From contig NZ_JABUQZ010000001.1 in the NCBI RefSeq assembly GCF_013342145.1, forward strand, positions 4,092,001 through 4,156,000: a stretch of DNA of 64,000 nucleotides, given 5' to 3'. The DNA comes from Haloterrigena gelatinilytica (GTDB taxonomy: Archaea; Halobacteriota; Halobacteria; Halobacteriales; Natrialbaceae). This document shows positions 15,887 to 23,041 of this stretch, in pieces; positions within the stretch are counted from its first letter, which is position 1; each line of letters begins with the position of its first letter. Under the pieces are notes generated by a model. That model was not told the DNA's origin, did no database searches, and worked only from the letters and a program-made list of their open reading frames with translations. A program made the translations under genes and the position numbers.

Positions 15887-16969
15887 ATGACCACTGACGT
15901 CGACCTCACGGAGCGCGAGCGGGCGGTCGTCAACGCCTTTCAGGGCGGGTTCCCGGTCACCGAACGGCCCTTCGAGCCGGCCGCGGCCGCGATGCGCGAC
16001 CGCGGGGTCGACATCACGGCGGACGAGTTGCTCGAGACGATCCACGACCTGGACGAGCGCGGCGTGCTCTCCCGGTTCGGCCCGCTCGTCAACGCCCAGG
16101 AGATCGGCGGCGCGGCGACGCTGGTGGCCATGCACGCCCCCGAGGACCGGTTCGACGAGATCGTCGAGCAGGTCAATGCCCACCGCGAGGTCGCACACAA
16201 CTACGAGCGCGAGCACCCCCACCTGAACGTCTGGTTCGTCGTGAGCGTCGCCGACGAGGATCGCGTCGACGAAGTCCTCGCGGAGATCGAAGACGAAACC
16301 GGGCAGGAAACGTACAACTTGCCGAAACAGCGGGAGTTCCGCGTCGAGGCGAAGTTCTACGTCGACGGTCCGCTGGACGGCGACGGGGACGTCGAGCGCG
16401 CCGGCGTCGACTGCACCGATCTCGGCCCCGACGTGGCGACGGCCGACAGCGAGACGCTTTCACCGGCCGAGCGAGACCTGCTCCTCGAGGTCCAGGACGG
16501 CCTTCCCCTCACCGAGACGCCCTACGCCGACGTCGCCGACGCCGTCGGTCAGGAGACCGAGTGGGTCCTCGAGACGATCAACCGGTTCGAACGGGAGGGG
16601 AAGATCCGGCGGATCGGCGTCGTGCCGAACCACTACGCGCTGGGGTACACGGAAAACGGGATGACGGTCTGGAACGTGCCCGACGACCGGGTCGAGGAGG
16701 TCGGTCCCGAGATCGCCGCCTTACCCTTCGTCACCCACTGTTACGAGCGTCCGCGCCACGAGGGCGTCTGGCCATACAACTTCTTCGCGATGACCCACGG
16801 TCGCAGCGAGGCCGAGAGCCGGCGGCGAATCGAACAGGTTCGGGAACGGATGGACGACTACTGGGACGTAACTGCCGACGACTGGGATACCTTGCACTCC
16901 ACACAGATATTGAAGAAAACCGGTATTCGTTTGGACGAGCGCGCCGATGCGAACACGGAGGCCGAGTAA
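15887..16969 (+). CDS. ahbAB: Fused siroheme decarboxylase (AhbA-AhbB-like)
   Basis: A 360-residue protein made of two AsnC/Lrp-like units: residues about 1-165 (NAFQGGFPVTERPFEPAAAAM, HPHLNVWFVVSV) and about 185-360 (LLEVQDGLPLTETPYADVA, IRRIGVVPNHYALGY, HEGVWPYNFFAMTHG). This is the siroheme decarboxylase architecture, with both subunits on one chain. The enzyme removes two acetate carboxyls from siroheme to give didecarboxysiroheme in the archaeal route to heme b. It is followed 29 bases later by precorrin-2 dehydrogenase and glutamyl-tRNA reductase, which supply the pathway. The start ATG at 15887 sits about 28 bases after a TTAT box. Confidence 0.88.
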   Translation: MTTDVDLTERERAVVNAFQGGFPVTERPFEPAAAAMRDRGVDITADELLETIHDLDERGVLSRFGPLVNAQEIGGAATLVAMHAPEDRFDEIVEQVNAHREVAHNYEREHPHLNVWFVVSVADEDRVDEVLAEIEDETGQETYNLPKQREFRVEAKFYVDGPLDGDGDVERAGVDCTDLGPDVATADSETLSPAERDLLLEVQDGLPLTETPYADVADAVGQETEWVLETINRFEREGKIRRIGVVPNHYALGYTENGMTVWNVPDDRVEEVGPEIAALPFVTHCYERPRHEGVWPYNFFAMTHGRSEAESRRRIEQVRERMDDYWDVTADDWDTLHSTQILKKTGIRLDERADANTEAE

Positions 16970-16998
16970 CGGATGACAGACGAACGTTCGATACCAGA

Positions 16999-17655
16999 AT
17001 GATCCCGCTCCTGCACGATTTCACGGGCACCACGGTACTCGTCTTCGGCGGCGGGCGGGTCGGCGCCCGGAAGGCCCGCCGGTTCGCCCGCGAGGCCGAC
17101 GTGATCGTCGTCAGCCCCGACTTCGCCGATCGGGAGTTCGGCGGCGCCGAACTGGTTCGCGCCGCGCCCGATCCGGCCGCCGTCGACGACTGGCTCGAGC
17201 GAACCGATCCCGCGCTGGTCGTCGCCGCGACCGACGACGCGGCGCTCAACGAGGCCGTCGCGGAGGCGACTCGAGCGCGCGGCGCGCTGGTCAACCGCGC
17301 CGATCGATCGGGCGAGCGCGACGTCGGCAGCGTCGTCGTCCCGGCGACCGTGCGCGAGGATCCCGTCGTCGTCTCGATCTCGACCGGCGGCACCGCGCCC
17401 GCGTTGAGCAAGCACCTCCGGCAGGACCTCGAGGAGACGCTCGCCGGCGCGGGGGAGATGGCGCGGGTCTGTGCCGAGTTGCGGACGGAACTGAAATCGC
17501 GGGACGTCCCGCCCGAGCGACGGCGGGAGGTCGTCACCGACGTCGTCAATTCTCCGGACCTTTGGACAGCTTTACGTACCGGTACTTCCAACTATCGTCA
17601 AGTGATTGAGGACGTGCTGGGCGAGGAACTAGCTACGGGGGGTGATCGACCGTGA
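16999..17655 (+). CDS. Precorrin-2 dehydrogenase / sirohydrochlorin ferrochelatase
   Basis: A 218-residue NAD-dependent enzyme with an N-terminal Rossmann fold (LVFGGGRVGARKARRFAREAD, near residues 12-33) and the family motif DPVVVSISTGGTAPALSKHLR. It oxidises precorrin-2 to sirohydrochlorin, and some members also insert iron to give siroheme, the substrate of the upstream decarboxylase. The stop overlaps the GTG start of hemA (GTGA), coupling the two. CysG-type methyltransferase sequence is absent, so this is the stand-alone form. Confidence 0.92.
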   Translation: MIPLLHDFTGTTVLVFGGGRVGARKARRFAREADVIVVSPDFADREFGGAELVRAAPDPAAVDDWLERTDPALVVAATDDAALNEAVAEATRARGALVNRADRSGERDVGSVVVPATVREDPVVVSISTGGTAPALSKHLRQDLEETLAGAGEMARVCAELRTELKSRDVPPERRREVVTDVVNSPDLWTALRTGTSNYRQVIEDVLGEELATGGDRP

Positions 17656-18986
17656 TCTCGGCCGGAGTCGTCACGGCTGCGCGCGTAACACACGAGAGCG
17701 GCAGCGTCGACGACCTCGCGGACGCGAGTCCCGAGAGCCAACGCGACGCCGTCGCCGACCTGCTCTCGGTACCGGAGATCGAGGAGGCGTACGTGCTCTC
17801 GACGTGCAACCGCGTCGAGGCCTACGTCGTCGGCACCGACGCCGCCGTCGGGCGGGCCGCACTCGAGGAGTTCTTCGCGGCGGTCGACGACGACGCGGTC
17901 GTCGTCAGCGACCACGACGAGAGCTTACACCACCTGCTGTCGGTCGCGGCCGGCCTCGAGTCGGTCGTCCTCGGCGAGGATCAGATCCTCGGGCAGGTCC
18001 GGACCGCCTACGAGGACGCCCGGACCACCGGCGGCATCGGCGAGATGCTCGAGACCGCCGTGACGAAGGCGATCCACGTCGGCGAACGGGCGCGCACCGA
18101 GACCGAGATCAACGAGGGGGTCGTCTCGCTGGGGTCGGCGGCGACGAAACTCGCCGACCGGGAGCTCTCCCTCGACGGGACGACCGCGCTCGTCGTCGGC
18201 GCCGGCGAGATGGGCCGTCTCGCGGCCCGCAGCCTCGCCGACGCCGGCGTCGAGGACATCGTCGTCGCGAACCGAACGGTCGCCCACGCCGAACACCTCG
18301 CGACCGAACTCGACGCCGAGGCGGTCCCGCTGGAGGCGCTTTCCACCGTCGCCGGCGGCGCCGACGTCGTCGTCACCGCGACCGGCAGCGAGGAGCCGAT
18401 CCTCGAGCCGGATCACCTCGCGACCGACGGCGGCGCCGACGCCGACGCCGACGCCGCGACGAACCGCGTCGTCGTCGACCTCGGACAGCCCCGCGACGTC
18501 GAGCCGGCCGCCGGCGACCTCTCGACCGTCGCCGTCTACGATCTGGACGACCTCGAGTCGATCACCCAGGAGACCCGCGAACAGCGCGCGGACGCGGCAA
18601 GCGAGGTCGAATCGATGGTCGACCGCGAGTTCGACCTGCTCTGTGACCAGTACAAGCGCGCCCGCGCCGACGAGGTGATCGCCGCGATGTACGAATCCGC
18701 CGAGCGCATGAAGGAACGCGAACTCGAGACGGCGCTGTCGCGACTCGAGGACGAGGAGTTCACCGCGGAACAGCGGGAGGTCGTCGAGTCGATGGCCGAC
18801 GCGCTGGTCAACCAGTTGCTCGCGCCGCCCACCAAGAGCCTCCGCGAGGCGGCGGCCGAAGACGACTGGAGCACGATCAACACCGCCCTTCAGCTGTTCG
18901 ATCCCGATTTCGCCGGCGACGACGGCCCGGTCGCCCCACCGGTCACCGGCACCGCCTCGCCGCTCGAGGCGACCGACGACGACTGA
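17652..18986 (+). CDS. hemA: Glutamyl-tRNA reductase
   Basis: A 444-residue NADPH-dependent enzyme converting Glu-tRNA to glutamate-1-semialdehyde, the first committed step of tetrapyrrole synthesis. The catalytic Cys52 lies in LSTCNRVEAYV; the signature GEDQILGQVR, the NADPH loop VVGAGEMGRLAA, and the C-terminal dimerisation helices are present. A small GADADADA repeat (coded by GCCGAC triplets near 18432) extends a loop before VVVDLGQPRDVEP. The gene starts with GTG inside the stop of the preceding gene. Confidence 0.95.
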   Translation: MISAGVVTAARVTHESGSVDDLADASPESQRDAVADLLSVPEIEEAYVLSTCNRVEAYVVGTDAAVGRAALEEFFAAVDDDAVVVSDHDESLHHLLSVAAGLESVVLGEDQILGQVRTAYEDARTTGGIGEMLETAVTKAIHVGERARTETEINEGVVSLGSAATKLADRELSLDGTTALVVGAGEMGRLAARSLADAGVEDIVVANRTVAHAEHLATELDAEAVPLEALSTVAGGADVVVTATGSEEPILEPDHLATDGGADADADAATNRVVVDLGQPRDVEPAAGDLSTVAVYDLDDLESITQETREQRADAASEVESMVDREFDLLCDQYKRARADEVIAAMYESAERMKERELETALSRLEDEEFTAEQREVVESMADALVNQLLAPPTKSLREAAAEDDWSTINTALQLFDPDFAGDDGPVAPPVTGTASPLEATDDD

Positions 18987-18989
18987 CGG

Positions 18990-19169
18990 TTAGTGCCAGA
19001 GCTTCGTCGCGTCGACGATATCGAGCGCATCGTCGGCTTCGACTTCCCAGATTCTGAGGACGAGGTGTGCCTTGCAGTAGTACTCGGTCGTCTCGATCCC
19101 GGTGTGTTCGTTTTTGAGAACGAGTTGGCACGTCTCGTCGTTCGCGCAGTCGCCTGACCGGTCACACAT
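18990..19169 (-). CDS. Small Cys-rich protein (59 aa)
   Basis: A 59-residue ORF starting MCDRSGDCAND, with Cys2, Cys8, Cys14 and Cys32 followed by His35 in TEYYCKAHLVLRIWEVE. The spacing suggests a single zinc site, and KNEHTG...YYCKAH resembles other haloarchaeal zinc micro-proteins. ATG start, ends four bases after the convergent hemA stop. It is shorter than usual gene-calling cut-offs. Family not recognised; I rate it as real from its residue pattern and tight fit. Confidence 0.6.
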   Translation of the reverse strand: MCDRSGDCANDETCQLVLKNEHTGIETTEYYCKAHLVLRIWEVEADDALDIVDATKLWH

Positions 19170-19400
19170 TACACTGCCAGCACGTACTCCGCTCGTGGAT
19201 AAGTCCTTGTCGGCGCCGCGGCCGTCCGCGACCTCGGTTCCGGCTATCGATTCGGTCGCGACGCGCGTTATCGTCTGTCGCGAGTGTTGTCGTCACGGTC
19301 GTCGAATCCCGATTCGATCCGCTCGCGGGGGTCTCGAGACCCGTCGCGGCCAATACGCCGTGGCACAATCATTATCTGATTGGCTTCCGTTCGAGCGACT

Positions 19401-19682
19401 ATGGCCGACCTACTGTCCGACGACGAGATCGACGCGCAACTGCCCGACGAGTGGACCCACGAGGGCGACGAGATCGTTCGCGCCTACGAGTTCGACGATT
19501 ACCTCCGCGGGGTCAACTTCGCCCAGATGGTCGGCGAGATAGCCGAAGCGCAGTTCCACCACCCCGAGATCGTCATCCGCTACGAGGAAGTCGAGATCCG
19601 ACTGACCTCCCACGAGGAGGGCGGCGTCACGGAGCAGGACATCGAGATGGCCGAGCTGATCGAGTCCGAGCGCGACGCCTGA
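19401..19682 (+). CDS. 4a-hydroxytetrahydrobiopterin dehydratase (PCD/DCoH)
   Basis: A 93-residue pterin-4a-carbinolamine dehydratase, which dehydrates the 4a-hydroxy pterin formed by aromatic amino acid hydroxylases or acts in molybdopterin-related metabolism. The segment FAQMVGEIAEAQFHHPEIVIRY contains the catalytic HHPE histidines; VEIRLTSHEEGGVTEQD completes the site. A TATA-like CATTATC lies about 28 bases before the ATG at 19401. The next gene starts two bases after its stop. Confidence 0.93.
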   Translation: MADLLSDDEIDAQLPDEWTHEGDEIVRAYEFDDYLRGVNFAQMVGEIAEAQFHHPEIVIRYEEVEIRLTSHEEGGVTEQDIEMAELIESERDA

Positions 19683-19684
19683 GG

Positions 19685-20071
19685 ATGGACGCCCGGTACG
19701 TCTTCCGCGCCGAGCTCCGCCTCGAGGCCGACGAGCCCGAGGTCCGACTCGAGCCGTCGACGACCGAGACGACCGTCACCGTCTTCCGCGAGGCCCCGGA
19801 GCCGGGCGAGGAGGGCTGGCTCTTCTTCCGGGATACGCTGTGGCGCGGCGAGGTGGGCGACGCCGACTACGGCCGCCGACTCGCCGAGGAGTGGCTCGGC
19901 GAGCCGGTCGAGTCCGTCTCGTTTCGCGAGCTACAGGTCGACGAGGAGTACTTCGCGGCGCTGAAGGACGCGATCGCCGACGACCTCGAACTCTTTAACG
20001 CCGACAACGTGTCGGAGGTGCTCTCGAAGTATCTCGGCTCGAGCATCCGAGTGACGGATACCGACGACTAG
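19685..20071 (+). CDS. LWR-salt protein
   Basis: A 128-residue acidic protein carrying the family-naming motif in GWLFFRDTLWRGEVGD, followed by WLGEPVESVSFRELQ and SEVLSKYLGSSIRV. Known only from halophilic archaea; function unknown. It starts two bases after the dehydratase stop, so the two are probably cotranscribed and translated in sequence. No membrane segment or signal peptide. Confidence 0.88.
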   Translation: MDARYVFRAELRLEADEPEVRLEPSTTETTVTVFREAPEPGEEGWLFFRDTLWRGEVGDADYGRRLAEEWLGEPVESVSFRELQVDEEYFAALKDAIADDLELFNADNVSEVLSKYLGSSIRVTDTDD

Positions 20072-20118
20072 CCCGGAACCGCACCGGTTTCGATCGCGGG
20101 CGTCGCCGACGACTCGGC

Positions 20119-20556
20119 TCAGTCGGAATCGTTCGACGTCTCTTCGGGCGTCCGTCCTTCGTCCGAGCCGATACCGTCGATCGTCGCACACGCGTCGAGC
20201 ACCGTTTCGAGCGATTCCGGGAGGTGCTCGAGAGACAGCGTTTCGGTTCGCCGATCGTACGAGACGATGCCCGCGGCCGCCAGCGCCGGGACGTCGGCGT
20301 GGACGAGCATCGTTTCGACCTCTTTCCGGCGCGTCTCGTCGACGGCGTCGGGAGTCGCCCCGGCCAGTTCCGCGGCGATCCGTCTCGCGAGGACGGATAG
20401 TTCCTCGACGTTCCGTTCGCGCATCACGTACAGCGCGTAGCGCCGCCGCCGTTCGCCCAGCAACCGCAGGAATTCGTCGAGATCGGATCCGCCGCCGTCG
20501 ACCGCGTCCGTCGGAGTCGCTGTCTCGTTTCGACTACTATCGTCGTTCTTCGTCAT
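20119..20556 (-). CDS. DUF7344-type winged-helix regulator
   Basis: A 145-residue protein with a Ser/Asp-rich N-terminal tail (about 35 residues) and a DUF7344-like domain: LLGERRRRYALYVMRERN, VEELSVLARRIAAEL, KEVETMLVHADVPALAAAGIVSYD, ETLSLEHLP. Probably a transcription regulator. The start at 20556 is supported by ATATATAAT about 30 bases upstream on the minus strand. The gene diverges from the HAD hydrolase at 20742 across a gap with an inverted repeat, and may control it or itself. Confidence 0.75.
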   Translation of the reverse strand: MTKNDDSSRNETATPTDAVDGGGSDLDEFLRLLGERRRRYALYVMRERNVEELSVLARRIAAELAGATPDAVDETRRKEVETMLVHADVPALAAAGIVSYDRRTETLSLEHLPESLETVLDACATIDGIGSDEGRTPEETSNDSD

Positions 20557-20580
20557 GGTATAATTGACTGGTACCACTCG

Positions 20581-20662
20581 ATTATATATTGTGGATAGTA
20601 CCTATCCCGACGACCGTGCGATTTACCGCTACTGAGTGTGATATTTGTGCCCGGGTCACACT
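20581..20662. promoter_or_regulatory. Divergent promoter with AGTGTGA/TCACACT inverted repeat
   Basis: ATTATATATT (20581-20590) is the TATA box of the leftward regulator. AGTGTGA (20635-20641) and TCACACT (20656-20662) form a perfect 7-base inverted repeat with 14-base spacing, a plausible operator for the divergent pair. Confidence 0.4.
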
Positions 20663-20741
20663 ACCGGTCGCGACGGGCCGCCGTGCTCGGGTGCGAACAG
20701 GCGATACATCTTTACTCGAGACGCTCGTACCACAGTGTCCG

Positions 20742-21371
20742 ATGGACGGCGAGTACGACTTCTGGCTGCTCGATCTCGACGGCACGCTCGTCGACGTCGA
20801 GTGGTCCTACACCCGGGACGTGTTCGACCGGGTCGGCGAGCGACTCGAGTACGAGTTTACCGACCGGGAAGCCGACATTCTCTGGAGCGGGTTGACCGGC
20901 TCCCGGGACCGACAGCTCCGGCAGTGGGGCATCGATCCCGACGAGTTCTGGACCGCCTTCCACGACGAGGAGGATCCGCTGGTGCGGGCCGAGCAGACGT
21001 ATCTCCACGACGACGCCGCGTTCGTCGCCGACCTCGAGGAGCCCGTGGGGCTGGTGACCCACTGCCAGGAGTTCCTCTGCGAGCCGGTGCTCGACCACCT
21101 CGGCATCCGCGACTGGTTCGACGCCCGCCTCTGTTGTACCCCCGAAACCGGGTGGAAACCCGACCCGAACCCGGTCTATCGCGTGATGGACGAGCTCGGC
21201 GTCGGCGAGAACGGACACGAGGGCGTCCTCGCGGGCGACGGCGCCAGCGACGTCGGCGCGGCCTGGAACGCGGGCCTCGACGCGATTCACGTCGAACGCG
21301 TCGGTCACGAGCGCCGGGGCCGGTGCGTCCGCGGCGATTACCGCGTCGAATCGTTCGACGAACTGTTCTGA
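20742..21371 (+). CDS. HAD-superfamily hydrolase (phosphatase-like)
   Basis: A 209-residue haloacid-dehalogenase hydrolase: motif I LLDLDGTLVD, motif II near GLVTHCQ, motif III GWKPDPNPVY, motif IV AGDGASDVGAAWNAG. These proteins usually remove phosphate from small metabolites through an aspartyl-phosphate intermediate. The cap sequence resembles phosphoglycolate phosphatase-type members, but the substrate cannot be named. ATG at 20742 gives the family N-terminus directly. Confidence 0.9.
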   Translation: MDGEYDFWLLDLDGTLVDVEWSYTRDVFDRVGERLEYEFTDREADILWSGLTGSRDRQLRQWGIDPDEFWTAFHDEEDPLVRAEQTYLHDDAAFVADLEEPVGLVTHCQEFLCEPVLDHLGIRDWFDARLCCTPETGWKPDPNPVYRVMDELGVGENGHEGVLAGDGASDVGAAWNAGLDAIHVERVGHERRGRCVRGDYRVESFDELF

Positions 21372-21431
21372 TCCCCCGGTCGGACACCGAAAAGGCTTCA
21401 GGACCGTGGTCGCAGCTAGCGATAGCAACGG

Positions 21432-21629
21432 ATGAAGTACTGTCTGCACTGCGACTGGCACACGAGCGCGACCGACGAACCGTCCGCCCGAACTCGATCG
21501 CGTGCGGCGATCGACCACCACGTCGAGACCGGCCACACCATCGACTCGAGCGACGGCGTCGTCCCCCCGCGGCTGCCCGACGTACCCACCGAAATCTTCG
21601 TCGACGATCTGATTCCCTCGAGCGACTGA
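21432..21629 (+). CDS. Small zinc-finger-like protein (65 aa)
   Basis: A 65-residue protein beginning MKYCLHCDWHTSA, with Cys4/Cys7 and later His residues (AIDHHVETGHTIDSSD) in a CxxC...HxxxxxH layout resembling a C2H2-like finger. Followed by PPRLPDVPTEIFVDDL. Typical haloarchaeal single-zinc micro-protein of unknown function; 60 bases downstream of the HAD gene. Confidence 0.65.
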   Translation: MKYCLHCDWHTSATDEPSARTRSRAAIDHHVETGHTIDSSDGVVPPRLPDVPTEIFVDDLIPSSD

Positions 21630-21720
21630 GTTTCGACCCTATCGGAGTCGCGTACCGGAGGTGTTTTATGACGATAGGCGAAAGGGAGGGTAGACGGCAC
21701 GGTCAGCAGTCACCTTTCAG

Positions 21721-21741
21721 CCCGCGTGGTTTCCACGCGGG
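21721..21741. repeat. Perfect hairpin CCCGCGTGG-TTT-CCACGCGGG
   Basis: A 9-base-pair stem with a three-base loop sits in a 262-base gap without a convincing gene (21630-21891). The context ACCTTTCAG before it and TTCACC after it resembles terminal hairpins of haloarchaeal IS200/IS605-type elements, but no transposase remains nearby. It could be a relic or a transcription terminator. Confidence 0.35.
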
Positions 21742-21891
21742 TTCACCTGCCTTGACCTACCCCGTCGCTTCAACACTCGAGAGCGGCTGCTATCGTAGTT
21801 TCTGAAAGCTGTCGACTACCGACCGTCAGCTGCGCGTACGTCGTGATTCGCTACTAGTGCGCTCGAGCGACCGACAGCGACGCGACGACCG

Positions 21892-22155
21892 TCACTCGTA
21901 GTGCGTCTCGAGGTAGTCGACGATCTCGTCGCTCTCGTAGCGCGTCTCGCCGCGGTCGGTGTCGACGAGAAACGGGATCGCGTCCTCGCCGCCAATGGCT
22001 TCCATCGCCTGCAGCGTTTGTTCGTTGAGCGTGTCGCCGCCCTCGTCACCCGGCCGCCGGGGATTGTGGATCACGTACGAGACGCCGAGATCGGTGAGCG
22101 TCTCCCGGACCTCGGCGCTGTGGGGACAGCCCTCCGCCTGGTAGAGTTCGAGCAT
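21892..22155 (-). CDS. Glutaredoxin / GST N-terminal domain protein
   Basis: An 87-residue thioredoxin-fold protein starting MLELYQAEGCPHSAEVRETL, with a monothiol CPHS motif (Cys10), the cis-Pro segment GGEDAIPFLVDTD and the C-terminal ESDEIVDYLETHY typical of GST N-domains and glutaredoxins. Likely a soluble thiol-disulfide or metal-handling protein. The length equals a single domain with no GST C-terminal helices. Confidence 0.85.
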   Translation of the reverse strand: MLELYQAEGCPHSAEVRETLTDLGVSYVIHNPRRPGDEGGDTLNEQTLQAMEAIGGEDAIPFLVDTDRGETRYESDEIVDYLETHYE

Positions 22156-22254
22156 GTACGGCCATCGTCACCGCTCGAGGGCGTAACCCTTTGCCATGCA
22201 TTCGTCGCCGGGCGCGACCGCGGGTAGCGGGCGGGGCGATCGAGACCGCTCGCG

Positions 22255-22908
22255 TCACTCGAGGTCCGATCGGCTACTCGCCGGCTGGAGTTCGTCGTCG
22301 ACCAGCGTCTCGTAGGCTCGCCGGAACCGCTCGGACAGCGCCTGATGGGAGATCCCCAGTTCGTCGGCCAGTTCCTCCATCGAGATGCCGCGGGGAATCT
22401 CGAAGTAGCCGTGCTCGAGGGCGGCCTCGAGGGCCTCCTGCTGTTGAGGGGTGAGCTGCGTCTCGTCGTCCGTGACGCCGGTGACGTCGCTGACCCGGCG
22501 CAGGTCGGCGGAGATGCCGACCTCCTCGAGGCGGTCGTAGGCGTCGACGAGGGCGTCGCGGTCGCGAAACCGGACCCGTACCTGCCACCAGCCGTCGGTC
22601 CCCCACATCTCCAGCAGGGAACCGCCCTCGGCGAGCAGTTCGTCGCTGAGCCGCACCGTCTCGTCCACGAAGTTCACGTCGTACAACAGCCGGGACTCGG
22701 TTTCGACGAGGAGTTCGTACCCCGCGACCGACGGGTCCGCCTCGAAGGCGGCCTCGGCCCGCTCGCGGTCGACGTCGGAGAGCCACAGGGACGGTCGCGT
22801 CTTCGACACCGAGGACTCGAGTTCGAACGTGGCGTTCGGGACGTGCTCGAGGGCGACCCCCAGTGTCGTCTCCGCAGCCGGAAGGCGGAACTCGGCGATC
22901 GTGGACAT
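22255..22908 (-). CDS. Bat-type (HTH-10) transcription regulator
   Basis: A 217-residue protein. Residues about 1-150 form the bacterio-opsin-activator-like sensor domain (FRLPAAETTLGVALEHVPNA, LLEMWGTDGWWQVRVRF). The C-terminus has the HTH-10 domain: LTPQQQEALEAALEHGYFEI, PRGISMEELADELGISHQAL, SERFRRAYETLVDDEL. Haloarchaea carry many of these and they regulate varied pathways, so the target is unknown. An ATG two codons upstream is equally possible. Confidence 0.9.
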   Translation of the reverse strand: MSTIAEFRLPAAETTLGVALEHVPNATFELESSVSKTRPSLWLSDVDRERAEAAFEADPSVAGYELLVETESRLLYDVNFVDETVRLSDELLAEGGSLLEMWGTDGWWQVRVRFRDRDALVDAYDRLEEVGISADLRRVSDVTGVTDDETQLTPQQQEALEAALEHGYFEIPRGISMEELADELGISHQALSERFRRAYETLVDDELQPASSRSDLE

Positions 22909-23041
22909 TACCACTCGTACACGCTACTGGAACAAAAAGCGCTGTTCAGACGGAGATGACTGTTGCTCTCGTTGATACCGTCGGGGTACGATCAACGATC
23001 GCGGCTCGTCCGCAGTCGGCGAATCCGGGATCGGGACCCCG

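Noticed and set aside
18432-18463. GCCGAC triplet repeat in hemA as a functional element
   Set aside because: It only lengthens an acidic loop by a few residues and is a common slippage product in this base composition.
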